Assembly: GCA_022822565.1 (NCBI GenBank)
Contig: JAJEAX010000021.1
Location: forward strand, 1-34,611
Direction: 5' to 3'
From: Candidatus Latescibacterota bacterium
Lineage (GTDB): Bacteria > Latescibacterota > UBA2968
DNA: 34,611 bases
Below the pieces are notes generated by a model that was not told the origin of the DNA, made no database searches, and saw nothing but the letters and a program-made list of their open reading frames with translations. Of the stretch, positions 17,766 to 27,058 are shown piece after piece. Numbering within the stretch: position 1 is the first letter of the stretch; the number at the start of each line of letters is the position of its first letter. Position numbers and translations under genes: made by a program.

Positions 17766-18791
17766 CTAATCCCCTGTTACCAGTTTTCTTTTTATCCAGG
17801 TATTATTCCGTGCAGACGCAGTCCTTTTTTTCGCAGCCGCGTGCTCTTGCAAAGTGCGTGTAAAAATATGGCCGCCTTCGCCGGTAGCGACAAAATACAA
17901 ATAATCGACATCAGCGGGAAAAAGAGCAGCCTCGATAGATGCACGTCCAGGACTGTTAATCGGGCCGGGTGGCAATCCCGCATGGCGATAGGTATTATAG
18001 GGCGAATCGTAGCTATAATCCTTATAAAATAGTCGCCGGGGTCCATCGGGAAGAGCGTATTGCACCGTGGGATCGGCTTGCAGACGCATGCCTTTTTTAA
18101 GGCGATTGTGATAAACTGCCGCAATCGTATCTCGCTCGGAATCCCAACTGGTTTCCCCTTCGATAATAGATGCGAGCGCGATCACCTCGTGAATACTCAT
18201 TTCGAGTTCCCGAGCGCGTCTCTGGAGCCGCTCATCAAAAACAGCGCGACAATGCTCAACCATCCTGCGCAGAACTTGTTGTTCCGATACTGTTGTCGAA
18301 AAATTATAGGTTTCGGGGAACAAATAGCCTTCCAGGTCTTGGGCCTGTACGGAAAGGGTTTTGCAAAAAGTGGGACTGTTCATCAACAACAGCAATTTTT
18401 TTTGGTCGAGATTTAATTTTTCCGATAGGATCGCCGCAACTTGTTTTTTTTCTAAACCCTCGAGAACCGTGACATTTTGCGTGATATCGCGCGGACGCTC
18501 CAATTCGAGCAAAACCTCCCAGGTGGTCATCTGTCCATTAAAGGGATGAATACCGGCCTTCAGGCGGCGACTACTCCCATTGATCTGTGCGAGAAACTGC
18601 AGCAGGTGCGGGCTGTGGATCAGGCGTTTCAGATAGAGTTGTTGACTGATTTGTTTAACCGTTGATCCATGCCGAATCTCGACCTCTTTCTTCCCCACTC
18701 CCGTCGGTCGATTCAAAATAAAAATCCCTGTACAAGCACCCAAAATGCATACAATAGGCACAATGCTCAAAATAAAGAGAAATCGTTTCAT
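17766..18791 (-). CDS. mltG: Endolytic murein transglycosylase MltG (YceG-like)
   Basis: LEGYLFPETYNF, VIALASIIEGETSWDSERDTIAAVYHNRLKKGMRLQADPTVQYAL, SPYNTYRHAGLPPGPINSPGRASIEAAL, DYLYFVATGEGGHIFTRTLQEH. Confidence 0.97.
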   Translation of the reverse strand: MKRFLFILSIVPIVCILGACTGIFILNRPTGVGKKEVEIRHGSTVKQISQQLYLKRLIHSPHLLQFLAQINGSSRRLKAGIHPFNGQMTTWEVLLELERPRDITQNVTVLEGLEKKQVAAILSEKLNLDQKKLLLLMNSPTFCKTLSVQAQDLEGYLFPETYNFSTTVSEQQVLRRMVEHCRAVFDERLQRRARELEMSIHEVIALASIIEGETSWDSERDTIAAVYHNRLKKGMRLQADPTVQYALPDGPRRLFYKDYSYDSPYNTYRHAGLPPGPINSPGRASIEAALFPADVDYLYFVATGEGGHIFTRTLQEHAAAKKRTASARNNTWIKRKLVTGD

Positions 18792-18797
18792 GAGAGG

Positions 18798-19208
18798 CTA
18801 TCTCCCTTTGTGCTGCAAATAGGTTTCGAGGATTAATACAGCAGCCAGGCGATCTACTTCTCCTTTGCGTTTTTTTCTTTTCATGGTATGCAACTCGCGT
18901 TTTGCTCCTACCGATGAAAGTCGTTCATCAAACATGCGAACTGGTATATTGCACAAAACAGCGAGTTGAGAAGCGAAATTTTCTGCGACCTGCGCCATGT
19001 CCCCGCGGCTGCCATCCATGTTTAAGGGCAAGCCAACCACCACTTCCTCTGCTGCCTGGTCCCCCGCGACCTGTGCGACCTGTGCTATACTGTCACTGAA
19101 ATTGCGAACTTTAAGTGTGGGCAATCCCCGAACAGAAATTTGCAATTCGTCGCATACTGCAAGCCCAATGCGGCGCCTGCCAAAGTCAACGGATAGAATA
19201 CGCGCCAT
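18798..19208 (-). CDS. ruvX: Holliday junction resolvase-like protein RuvX/YqgF
   Basis: ILSVDFGRRRIGLAVCDELQ, VVVGLPLNMDGSRGDMA, MFDERLSSVGAKRELH, VDRLAAVLILETYL. Confidence 0.96.
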   Translation of the reverse strand: MARILSVDFGRRRIGLAVCDELQISVRGLPTLKVRNFSDSIAQVAQVAGDQAAEEVVVGLPLNMDGSRGDMAQVAENFASQLAVLCNIPVRMFDERLSSVGAKRELHTMKRKKRKGEVDRLAAVLILETYLQHKGR

Positions 19209-19210
19209 AA

Positions 19211-19387
19211 TCAGGGTTGTTTGTTCGTATGCCCTCGCAAACGATCCCGCTTTTCCATTGCAATCTTGTGGAGGACAATCGCGAGTTCACGCGCATTGCC
19301 CTGTCCGCGTTTTGCAGATGGCAACAGGTCGTCTCTAAGGGCTTCTATTTCATCGATATGTGCCCGAAGGACCAGTGGATTATTCAC
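19211..19387 (-). CDS. Small hypothetical protein (~58 aa)
   Basis: Likely GTG start at 19387 (VNNPLVLRAHIDEIEALRDDLLPSAKRGQGNARELAIVLHKIAMEKRDRLRG), overlapping the upstream ORF stop and abutting ruvX; the longer ORF starts at 19453. Confidence 0.5.
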   Translation of the reverse strand: MNNPLVLRAHIDEIEALRDDLLPSAKRGQGNARELAIVLHKIAMEKRDRLRGHTNKQP

Positions 19388-19745
19388 CCTTATTCCTTTT
19401 GTTGGTATGACCATTGCGGTGGGGCTTTCCAAATTGTGGAGGCATCCCCCCATACAGGGATTCGACAGCCGAGGTGTCGGTAACAGGGCGATCCCATAGC
19501 GATTTGATGACGGATTGGAACATCACCTGCAGAGATCGTTTGCGGTTTTTCAGGCAGAGCTTGCGAATGCGCTTTCGAGAGGTGCGCCTGGGTTCTTCGC
19601 GGATAAAATCAGCCGCACTAACCCCTTGCTCGTGTGCGTGTTCCATCAGATTGCTAAACGCCTCGATATCTGCATTGTCCGTCAAAACGGACAATATGCG
19701 ATCATCTTCGCTAAAATCTGGCTTTTCCATTTTCCTCTCCTTCAA
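19380..19745 (-). CDS. Hypothetical protein, basic/Arg-rich (121 aa)
   Basis: ORF in the same operon orientation, overlapping the next ORF; no family recognised. Confidence 0.55.
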   Translation of the reverse strand: MKERKMEKPDFSEDDRILSVLTDNADIEAFSNLMEHAHEQGVSAADFIREEPRRTSRKRIRKLCLKNRKRSLQVMFQSVIKSLWDRPVTDTSAVESLYGGMPPQFGKPHRNGHTNKRNKGE

Positions 19746-19810
19746 GCAAACTTAAGCAATGCTCGCATTTCTGTCAATCAGTCAGCCTAAAAAAATTAAG
19801 TGGATTGCCT

Positions 19811-22800
19811 TTATCGAATATACTGAAAAAAAGTATCCTTTGCCACCCGTGTCCCCGCGACGAGATCCTCAATAATTACAAAAAGGCGATTTTGCCCTGC
19901 CTGTGCGTGTTCGAGGTGTACTTCGAGGGGCAAGCGTTCCCAATCGCTGTTGCCCACCTGTGTATAGGACAGCGCGACCTCGGGTTGGTCAACATTCCCC
20001 CGCCCGCGTCTTTGCTCTGTTCTCGTTGCCTTGACTGCGGTTGTCACGCGATAGCGAGTCTGTCCAAACTCGTCTTTTGCCAAATTGTACACTTCGCAAT
20101 AAAACGCCAGTGGATTGGGCGCGCGAACAGTCCTTCGAGGATTGGGAACAACTTGCCAATTTCCCCTGCGAAATCGCGTATCGCGCAGCGTATCCGATAG
20201 ACTTTTAACGAGCAAGAGATCGCTGATATGAAGCTGTTCTTCGTCGTATTCATCAATCGTCACATCGAGCGCGAACACCCCTTGCTTCGCGGTCATAGCA
20301 TCGGTAACAGTCAGTGTGAGATGATACATGCCTGCGGGCACATCCTGGCGCGTGATATCCACAACTTCCCGAGTGATGACATTTGAAGTATCTACAAAAT
20401 GCTGCACTTTTTGCGCGTTTCGATATACCACGCGGTATGCCGAATCGGCCAGCGCGACCGCGCGTTCAAGCACCACCTGGGGCTGCTGTCCGTCTGTAAC
20501 GACGAGCAAATTTTCAAGCGGTATGCCATAAATAATATCTACGCGGGTTCTGCCTGCACTCCCCCGAAAGTCCGCCAGATCAAAATAAAAAGTGCCCAGC
20601 GACAAGTGAGGTGCTTTGCGAAATTCATCGGACTGGCTCACTGTGGCGTTTTTGTAGCGAATTGCCGGAGCGTGTTCGGCAATGCGAATATTGTCTCTGA
20701 GCATAGTGGGCGGAATAGGCGGAATAGGCGCGAAATCAAACCCGGAGACGCCACCCAATTCGCGTGTAAAATCGATGACTATGCCGCCATCCACCTCGGT
20801 ATATACCCACGACTCCCAGGGCACGATACTGCGATCGTGTTGCATGGTAACAGGCGCGTACGCCTCCTGAGAAGGGTCGCTGCGAGAGACTTCTTCACTG
20901 CGTCCTTCAACCGAGCCAAAGGTATTTTGATCGGGTATATCGAGCACCTCTCTTTCGCGCTCAGCAGCAAATCCACGATCGCTTCTTATGGGAAAAACCG
21001 GTCCAATCAATTCGCTTTCATTGGGATTCCGATACAATTCTCGGTACACCTTTTCCTTCACTTCCTGCACGCGCGTTGAGGGTAGCGAGGGAATCCATCC
21101 CGAGCGGGCGCGATAATCGGGTTCACCGTAGCGAATATAGACCTCGCCGCGCCTGTCCCAGGGATAGTTTTCCCGCCCAAATGACCAGCGCGCCATCCAG
21201 ACCCGTTCGTAGTGCGCCAGTTGTCGCTCGTTGTATGCGCTGGACAAATTCGGATTTTTTGCACGCCAAAAACGCGCCACATAATTTCTCTTTCCCGCTT
21301 CGTCAAGCGCGCGATAAGTCCCTATTTCCCCATCCAACAACAGCACCTGAATATCGTCGTAAAGCTGGCGTTCGCGCGCGTTAATTTGCGCGAGAAATCG
21401 CTCGAATAATTGGGTCGATTCCTCAAAGCGTTTCACCCGCAACGCTTTGATTGCCATAATGGGTAACAAATGCGAGGCTTCGGGTTTTTCGCGTGCGATG
21501 GGCGCGATAAAGCGATCTATATCCCGATAATTTTTCAACTGCAACAGACTTCTACCCAACCGTTCAGCGACTTCATCGTCAGGGTTACGCGTCAAATACG
21601 CCCGGTAAAACGTCCGCGCTCTCTGATGATCTTCGCGGTCGGCATACCAATCGCCCAGTACGCGGTATGGCGGGAGATATGTCGAATCGCGCCGAATAGC
21701 GTTTTCGGCAATTTTCACGCCATCAACCATCCCCTGATCGAGAAGAGCCTGCGCGAGATAGCTATACGCATCCAGATAATCTGGATCAGTTCGGATTGCA
21801 GATCTGAGTGCTTGTACTCCGTCATTGAAACGCCCACCTCGCCTCAGCAACACCAGCCCTTTTCCCGCGCTTGCCTCTGCCAAAGCATCGGGGAAAATCA
21901 TAGCTTTTTCAAATGCTTCTTCAGCCTGCTTGAGCAGTCCCCGCTCAAGATAGGCATGTCCGAGCACACTCCACGATTTCCCATCTTTTGCAAGGTCGCG
22001 CAACGCCGCAATCTGGGTTTCTGCTGCCCCTGCCCCGTACTGCGCGAAGTCTTCACCAAGTCGTCCAATGGTCGCAGACACAATATCCGCTATTTTGTCC
22101 CATCGCCAGACTCTTCGCCCAGTTGAAGACCCCATCCAGAGAATTTGTCCGGTCTCTACGTCAATCAAACGCAACACCACCCCAAAATTATCCATTGATC
22201 CATCTTTACCCAGTACAAGCAAGCTGCCCGTCAGGATGGCTTCTGCAAGCGTTGTTTCCGATGCTTGTCGTCGCAAATCAGGACTGATGCGAGCAAACTG
22301 CTCGCGCCCCTGTCCCCCTTTTAATGCCCCCGGTACGAGGGAAAACAGGCCATCGCGCTGAATCGCATTTTTGAAGTGCATTTCACAGTCGGCAGCAAGA
22401 GGCAGATATTCTGTCGTGTAGAGTGGTTGCATGAGAACATGGTGTGGCAAATGTTCAGCGTCTGGCGCGGGTACAGGTGTTTCCTCTTCGGCAAACCCAA
22501 GCGAAGACCGCACTTCGACAGCGGGGATCTCTCCCACAGACCGATGTGCCCGCGTCCACACCCACGCGGGATTGTCCCGCGAATCACCCGTCCAGACAAT
22601 TATACCCGTCTGAAGATCAATGAGCTTGAGTTTAATTGTATAAATGCCCGTAAACGCGACAGAACCCGTCAAAAGATAGGTGGCGGGAACCTTTTTGCTA
22701 AGGAACTCGCGCAGCTGGGGTGAGAGCTGCTTATCGACCTGGTTTATATCTCCTGTCGATACATCGGTTTCTATTAAAACAAAACGCGCCCTTCCCAGAG

Positions 22801-23008
22801 CGGGATGATATGCGCGGCGGTAGAGTTCATAGGCGATGCGATCGGCCATATAGACGCCGTAATCGCCATTGTAAGGTGAATAAAAGGGCGCGATTGCCAA
22901 TCGAAAGGTGGCTGGCGACTGAGAAAAAGCACTGATAGGCAACAGTAAGGTGGATAGTACAAAAAGATATACCCAATAGAATATTTTTCGCTTCAGCAAT
23001 AGCATCAA
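19811..23008 (-). CDS. GWxTD-type domain-containing protein with CsgG/FlgO-like N-terminus and TPRs
   Basis: Signal peptide; AIAPFYSPYNGDYGVYMADRIAYEL; TPR-like repeats; RFWRAKNPNLSSAYNERQLAHYERVWMARWSFGRENYPWDRRGEVYIRYGEPDYRARSG matches the GWxTD-domain pattern. Confidence 0.85.
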   Translation of the reverse strand: MMLLLKRKIFYWVYLFVLSTLLLPISAFSQSPATFRLAIAPFYSPYNGDYGVYMADRIAYELYRRAYHPALGRARFVLIETDVSTGDINQVDKQLSPQLREFLSKKVPATYLLTGSVAFTGIYTIKLKLIDLQTGIIVWTGDSRDNPAWVWTRAHRSVGEIPAVEVRSSLGFAEEETPVPAPDAEHLPHHVLMQPLYTTEYLPLAADCEMHFKNAIQRDGLFSLVPGALKGGQGREQFARISPDLRRQASETTLAEAILTGSLLVLGKDGSMDNFGVVLRLIDVETGQILWMGSSTGRRVWRWDKIADIVSATIGRLGEDFAQYGAGAAETQIAALRDLAKDGKSWSVLGHAYLERGLLKQAEEAFEKAMIFPDALAEASAGKGLVLLRRGGRFNDGVQALRSAIRTDPDYLDAYSYLAQALLDQGMVDGVKIAENAIRRDSTYLPPYRVLGDWYADREDHQRARTFYRAYLTRNPDDEVAERLGRSLLQLKNYRDIDRFIAPIAREKPEASHLLPIMAIKALRVKRFEESTQLFERFLAQINARERQLYDDIQVLLLDGEIGTYRALDEAGKRNYVARFWRAKNPNLSSAYNERQLAHYERVWMARWSFGRENYPWDRRGEVYIRYGEPDYRARSGWIPSLPSTRVQEVKEKVYRELYRNPNESELIGPVFPIRSDRGFAAEREREVLDIPDQNTFGSVEGRSEEVSRSDPSQEAYAPVTMQHDRSIVPWESWVYTEVDGGIVIDFTRELGGVSGFDFAPIPPIPPTMLRDNIRIAEHAPAIRYKNATVSQSDEFRKAPHLSLGTFYFDLADFRGSAGRTRVDIIYGIPLENLLVVTDGQQPQVVLERAVALADSAYRVVYRNAQKVQHFVDTSNVITREVVDITRQDVPAGMYHLTLTVTDAMTAKQGVFALDVTIDEYDEEQLHISDLLLVKSLSDTLRDTRFRRGNWQVVPNPRRTVRAPNPLAFYCEVYNLAKDEFGQTRYRVTTAVKATRTEQRRGRGNVDQPEVALSYTQVGNSDWERLPLEVHLEHAQAGQNRLFVIIEDLVAGTRVAKDTFFQYIR

Positions 23009-23020
23009 ACTCGGCCTTCC

Positions 23021-23797
23021 TCAATTTATGGGTACCGACAGGGTAACCTGGGCGGGTCCGACCACCAGATGATCCAGTACATTCGATAACCAGACCGCAG
23101 CGAGCAAGCCCAGCACGAGATTGGCCCGCCCAGCGCGAGATTTTGCGCGTTCAAAATTTTGGGCAAACGCATCGGAATCCGTGCCTGCTATGGGTTGCCC
23201 CAGTTGCAAATCATTCAAACGCGTACCGCGATAGGTATTGTACGCACTGCGATAGGATATATCGCTCACAAGCCAGGCCGCCGCGAGCACTGCAGAAACC
23301 CCCATAAAGCCATACCCCCGTTTTTTGTGCCCGCGGTACAACTGTCCCCAGCCCGGCAAAAGAAGCGAGCGGCTCGCTGCACCCCAAAACGTGGTTTTTC
23401 CAAGGGTTTGTCGTAGCGTTATGCGGCGCATGTCCGAAAGCAATGCCCGCGTACCTGCAAGTGCCCGATCCGGGCCAATATCCATAATTCCCTTGTTGAC
23501 CTCTGGATCCAGGTGAAATGCCTCGACAAGTGCCAAACGCGCACGAGCCGTATCGCCAGAAGCCATGTGAATGCGTCCCAGATCAAAAAAAATTTCGGCT
23601 CTCCGACTCTGTTGTGACCCGTCGAGCAAGGGGACCACGCCCAATAAGCGCGGAAGATGAGAAAGCGTCTCAAACGCGCCAGCAAAATCTCCCGCGCGAT
23701 AAGCAGCCTGCGCTTTTTCAATAGTTTCTCGATCATCTGCCCATGCTGAACCCATTGTCAGCCAAAATAACACCCAGACAAATAGATTACGGTACAT
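23021..23797 (-). CDS. TPR-like / DUF5683-type membrane protein
   Basis: Signal peptide; tetratricopeptide-like AQAAYRAGDFAGAFETLSHLP; SLLLPGWGQLYRGHKKRGYGFMGVSAVLAAAWLVSDISYRSAYNTY. Confidence 0.7.
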   Translation of the reverse strand: MYRNLFVWVLFWLTMGSAWADDRETIEKAQAAYRAGDFAGAFETLSHLPRLLGVVPLLDGSQQSRRAEIFFDLGRIHMASGDTARARLALVEAFHLDPEVNKGIMDIGPDRALAGTRALLSDMRRITLRQTLGKTTFWGAASRSLLLPGWGQLYRGHKKRGYGFMGVSAVLAAAWLVSDISYRSAYNTYRGTRLNDLQLGQPIAGTDSDAFAQNFERAKSRAGRANLVLGLLAAVWLSNVLDHLVVGPAQVTLSVPIN

Positions 23798-25316
23798 ACG
23801 TTATGATCTCCCCATTGTCGCCTGAAAGATGTAAGAGATTCAGGCTCGAACTACCGATAGTTAGATCGCCTGCTGAGAAGGCGCCCCCAGGCAGAGGCCA
23901 CGAGAAAAGCTCTTCTCCATTTGCCCGAAACATATGCACCTGCGTGCGATCCAGTACAAAAATCTGACCTGCAGCATTGAGTGCGAGAGCACGCGGTTCG
24001 ATATGAGGATACAGCACAACCTCCCACATGATATTGCCGAGCCTCTCACCAGAAAAGTGCAAAACCCCCCGTTGAATCCCATTTGTCCATGCAACCCAGA
24101 TAACACCATTGTGAATGGCTATATCCACGGGATTTCCATGTTCGAGATCGAAAGTGCCCACAGGAGAACCCCCGGCAGAATAGGCGCGCAATTGCCCATC
24201 TGTTGCAACGTAAACCCGCTTTTGATCGTCCTGAGCCAACCGCACCTGCGAAGATGCGCTCATCCAATTGTCGGGAATATGCCACACCGTGGTGTTATTA
24301 ACCAGTTCAATCCCCACAACTACAACGCGCCCTACCGAATCGATCCCTCCGATATAAGTGTGTGGAGAAACAACCCGAAGTCCTGTCAGCGAAGGCCCAG
24401 CCAGATCTACTGATTGCGACACGAGGTCGTTCAATTGCGGGAAAGAAGTTCCGACAAGGTGGCGCAATATATGTGGCCTATCGGGAATATCGACATTCAG
24501 GGTATGCCGAAGCCGGGAAAGAGAAGTCTGGTCAGGGCGAACAATTAGTGCCATCATATCGGCTTCGCCAGCGGGATCCGCAGCCGAAAGTCGCATCCTC
24601 TCAGTGGTTTCGCGTAGGGGCTCTACGATATGCCGTCCCGCTTCGCGATAAAATTGTACGCGCACACTGCGGCTTGTGTGTTGCGCACCCGTTGAGAGGC
24701 GTGACCTGATGGCATAAGTATAAAGGCGATTGTCAGCTATTGACCGATCCTCAAAGGATGTCTGCTGTGGGTCTTGCGTAACAAAGATCGTCTCGTAATC
24801 GCCTCCTGCTGGTGCGCGCACAACTTCATAGGTCACCACCTCACCCGCTTCCGCTTCCCAGCCGAGTTGCACAGTAAAGGCAACGGGATTGCGCCGAATT
24901 TCGCGTAAACCAGCACCCGGGATGAGTATCTCGACGCCGGAAGAATGCACCAGGCCGCCCACGCTATGTTCGGCAGTCACGCGGTATTGTATCCGCTCGC
25001 CAGCAATCAGTTCATCATCTCGAAACGTCCCCACAGTCGCGTATCTGCTCTGGGCATCGGCTCCGGATGAACGCTTGACATCTCTAAAAGCAGAAATATT
25101 ATCCCGGCGCTGGAGGACAAAGTTTTCAACGCGTTTCTGCCCGAGATACTCCCACTGCACAGCGACCATTCCCGTATTCGCCTCATAAACGACATCAATA
25201 ATGTGAATGATCGGTGTATTATATGGGTCTATACTCAAATCGCGTTGGGGGTTATAACATCCCATCAAAATGCCCACAGCACACAGAAATATCATATAAG
25301 AGAAGCGATTTGCCAT
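23787..25316 (-). CDS. Putative lipoprotein with fibronectin type III-like domains and C-terminal beta-propeller-like repeats
   Basis: Lipobox MANRFSYMIFLCAVGILMGCYN; FN3-like strands (VQLGWEAEAGEVVTYEVVRAPAGGDY...RLYTYAIRS); repeated D/G-x-x-V-W/V-x-D blades toward the C-terminus. Confidence 0.7.
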   Translation of the reverse strand: MANRFSYMIFLCAVGILMGCYNPQRDLSIDPYNTPIIHIIDVVYEANTGMVAVQWEYLGQKRVENFVLQRRDNISAFRDVKRSSGADAQSRYATVGTFRDDELIAGERIQYRVTAEHSVGGLVHSSGVEILIPGAGLREIRRNPVAFTVQLGWEAEAGEVVTYEVVRAPAGGDYETIFVTQDPQQTSFEDRSIADNRLYTYAIRSRLSTGAQHTSRSVRVQFYREAGRHIVEPLRETTERMRLSAADPAGEADMMALIVRPDQTSLSRLRHTLNVDIPDRPHILRHLVGTSFPQLNDLVSQSVDLAGPSLTGLRVVSPHTYIGGIDSVGRVVVVGIELVNNTTVWHIPDNWMSASSQVRLAQDDQKRVYVATDGQLRAYSAGGSPVGTFDLEHGNPVDIAIHNGVIWVAWTNGIQRGVLHFSGERLGNIMWEVVLYPHIEPRALALNAAGQIFVLDRTQVHMFRANGEELFSWPLPGGAFSAGDLTIGSSSLNLLHLSGDNGEIITYVP

Positions 25317-25538
25317 TTTTTGTGCCTGAAGAAAAGGAATGTTTTGATCAACGGGCTTCAATATATTGATATGAATAATGAATAAACAAGTAGTTTTGTC
25401 GAACAAGGGCTTGCAAAAATATCTTGCCTTTCCTTTACGGCGGTGTTAAAATTTATCAAGTATAAGTGCCCAGCAGTCAGCAAAACAAGCCGAAAGCTCA
25501 ATCACATAAGCCCGCAATTCTTTCTGCCGAGAAGAATC

Positions 25539-26225
25539 ATGAACGAAAAATCAGATAAGTGGATCACGCCAGAAATTCCGCGTACCAAAAATCCAGATTG
25601 TGATCTCAAACGCACTTATAAGCGCATCTTTCGCATCAGCATGGGGATTGCATTCATCTTGCATGTGGGCATAGGGATGATGTTTCCTACATTCACAGCC
25701 GGCACGCGCAAAATAGAGCGACGCACCATCGTTATAGAGAACGTCGATATACCGGAAACCCGTCAAATTCACCGCGCACCGCCACCTCCACGGCCATCCA
25801 TTCCCATTGCAACCGAAAGCGAGGATGTTCCCGACGACGTCACTATTGAAACCACTGACCTCGATTTCGATAAAGTCGATCTCCACGTGCCACCACCCCC
25901 TGGTGAGGACACCGTAATAGAGGAACCAGAAGAAGAAATACTCGAATATTTCATGGTCGAAGAAAAACCCGTGCTCATCAAGCGAGGAACACTGGTATAT
26001 CCCCCAGTCGCTCTCAGGGCGGGTATTGAGGGCACCGTTCACTTGAAAATACTGGTTGACAAAGCCGGAGTAGTCGAACAGGCCGTTGCTGTCAAAGGCA
26101 AAGAAGTTTTTTACAAAGCGGCCCTTCAGGCCGTTAATCAATATCGTTTTAAGCCAGCCCGTCAAAATGATAGACCTGTTAAAGTCTATCTCGTCATACC
26201 CATACGTTTCCGAATTACTCGGTAA
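25539..26225 (+). CDS. TonB family protein (energy transducer)
   Basis: One N-terminal TM, Pro-rich linker (APPPPRPSIPIA...PPPPGEDTVIEEPEEE), C-terminal TonB domain YPPVALRAGIEGTVHLKILVDKAGVVEQAVAVKG...AALQAVNQYRFKPARQNDRPVKVYLVIPIRFRI. Confidence 0.95.
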   Translation: MNEKSDKWITPEIPRTKNPDCDLKRTYKRIFRISMGIAFILHVGIGMMFPTFTAGTRKIERRTIVIENVDIPETRQIHRAPPPPRPSIPIATESEDVPDDVTIETTDLDFDKVDLHVPPPPGEDTVIEEPEEEILEYFMVEEKPVLIKRGTLVYPPVALRAGIEGTVHLKILVDKAGVVEQAVAVKGKEVFYKAALQAVNQYRFKPARQNDRPVKVYLVIPIRFRITR

Positions 26226-26228
26226 TCT

Positions 26229-26266
26229 AAACACCCCCCGACAAACCTGACGGAGGGTGTTTTTTT
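26229..26266 (+). terminator. Rho-independent terminator after the TonB-family gene
   Basis: ACACCCcCCG-acaaacctga-CGGaGGGTGT stem followed by a T tract. Confidence 0.85.
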
Positions 26267-26308
26267 ATGCGTTTGTGAACTTCTGGTGAGGCTTCGCAGT
26301 CACACCAT

Positions 26309-27049
26309 TCATTTAAGCATTTGCAATTCTACCCACAGTTCCCGATATGCCTGAGTTGCCTTTGAACGCGGCCTGAAGCATGCCACTGGTTGTCTCGCCC
26401 AGCCCATCCGTTCCACATCTGTCGTGTACGGAATTTGAGCATTCAGAAATTTTCCCTCTCGCTCGCCCACCTGCGCGACCGTGTCCTTATGCATTGTTTT
26501 CCGCTGTTCCACCATTGAAAAAAACGACACCAATTTTCCGCGTTTCAACTTATTTTTTTTAAAAAAATCCACCAATTTTTGATGCGTCAACATCGACAGA
26601 GTTGTCGGGATACACGGAACAACCACATAATCGGCCGCCCTGAAAACATGCTCGGCCAGGAGCGTCAGGTTGGGCGGGCAATCGAAAAAAATATAATCGT
26701 ACTCTTTCCGCATCGGCGTCAACAGACGCTTTAAGTAGCTTTTGTTTTTCGCCCGGTCGTCCAATCCCAAATCCAGATTGCGAAAAGACATGGCCGAAGG
26801 CAATAAGTCCAGACCTTCAAAGTCCGTCCCCCGAATATTATTCTCTAAATGCTTGCCCCCCTTCAAGAAACGCTTGCGTCCAAACTTCTTCTTTGCGCGG
26901 ATACGGAAATAAAAAGCCGCAGCCCCTTGCGGGTCTAAATCGCACAGCAATGCAGTAGCACCGGATTGAACCGCTTCATAAGCCAGATTCACAGCGGCGG
27001 CGGTCTTCCCCACGCCACCTTTCATGCTATACAACGCAAAGATACTCAC
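26309..27049 (-). CDS. Orphan ParA/MinD-type ATPase
   Basis: SMKGGVGKTAAAVNLAYEA, LLCDLDPQGAAAFYF, DYIFFDCPPNLTLLAEHVFRAADYVVVPCIPTTLS; no ParB ORF nearby. Confidence 0.92.
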   Translation of the reverse strand: MSIFALYSMKGGVGKTAAAVNLAYEAVQSGATALLCDLDPQGAAAFYFRIRAKKKFGRKRFLKGGKHLENNIRGTDFEGLDLLPSAMSFRNLDLGLDDRAKNKSYLKRLLTPMRKEYDYIFFDCPPNLTLLAEHVFRAADYVVVPCIPTTLSMLTHQKLVDFFKKNKLKRGKLVSFFSMVEQRKTMHKDTVAQVGEREGKFLNAQIPYTTDVERMGWARQPVACFRPRSKATQAYRELWVELQMLK

Positions 27050-27058
27050 ACTCGTTCC

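Noticed and set aside
25551-26234. 227-aa minus-strand ORF antisense to the TonB-family gene
   Set aside because: Mirror ORF of a clear TonB protein; low-complexity composition consistent with antisense artefact
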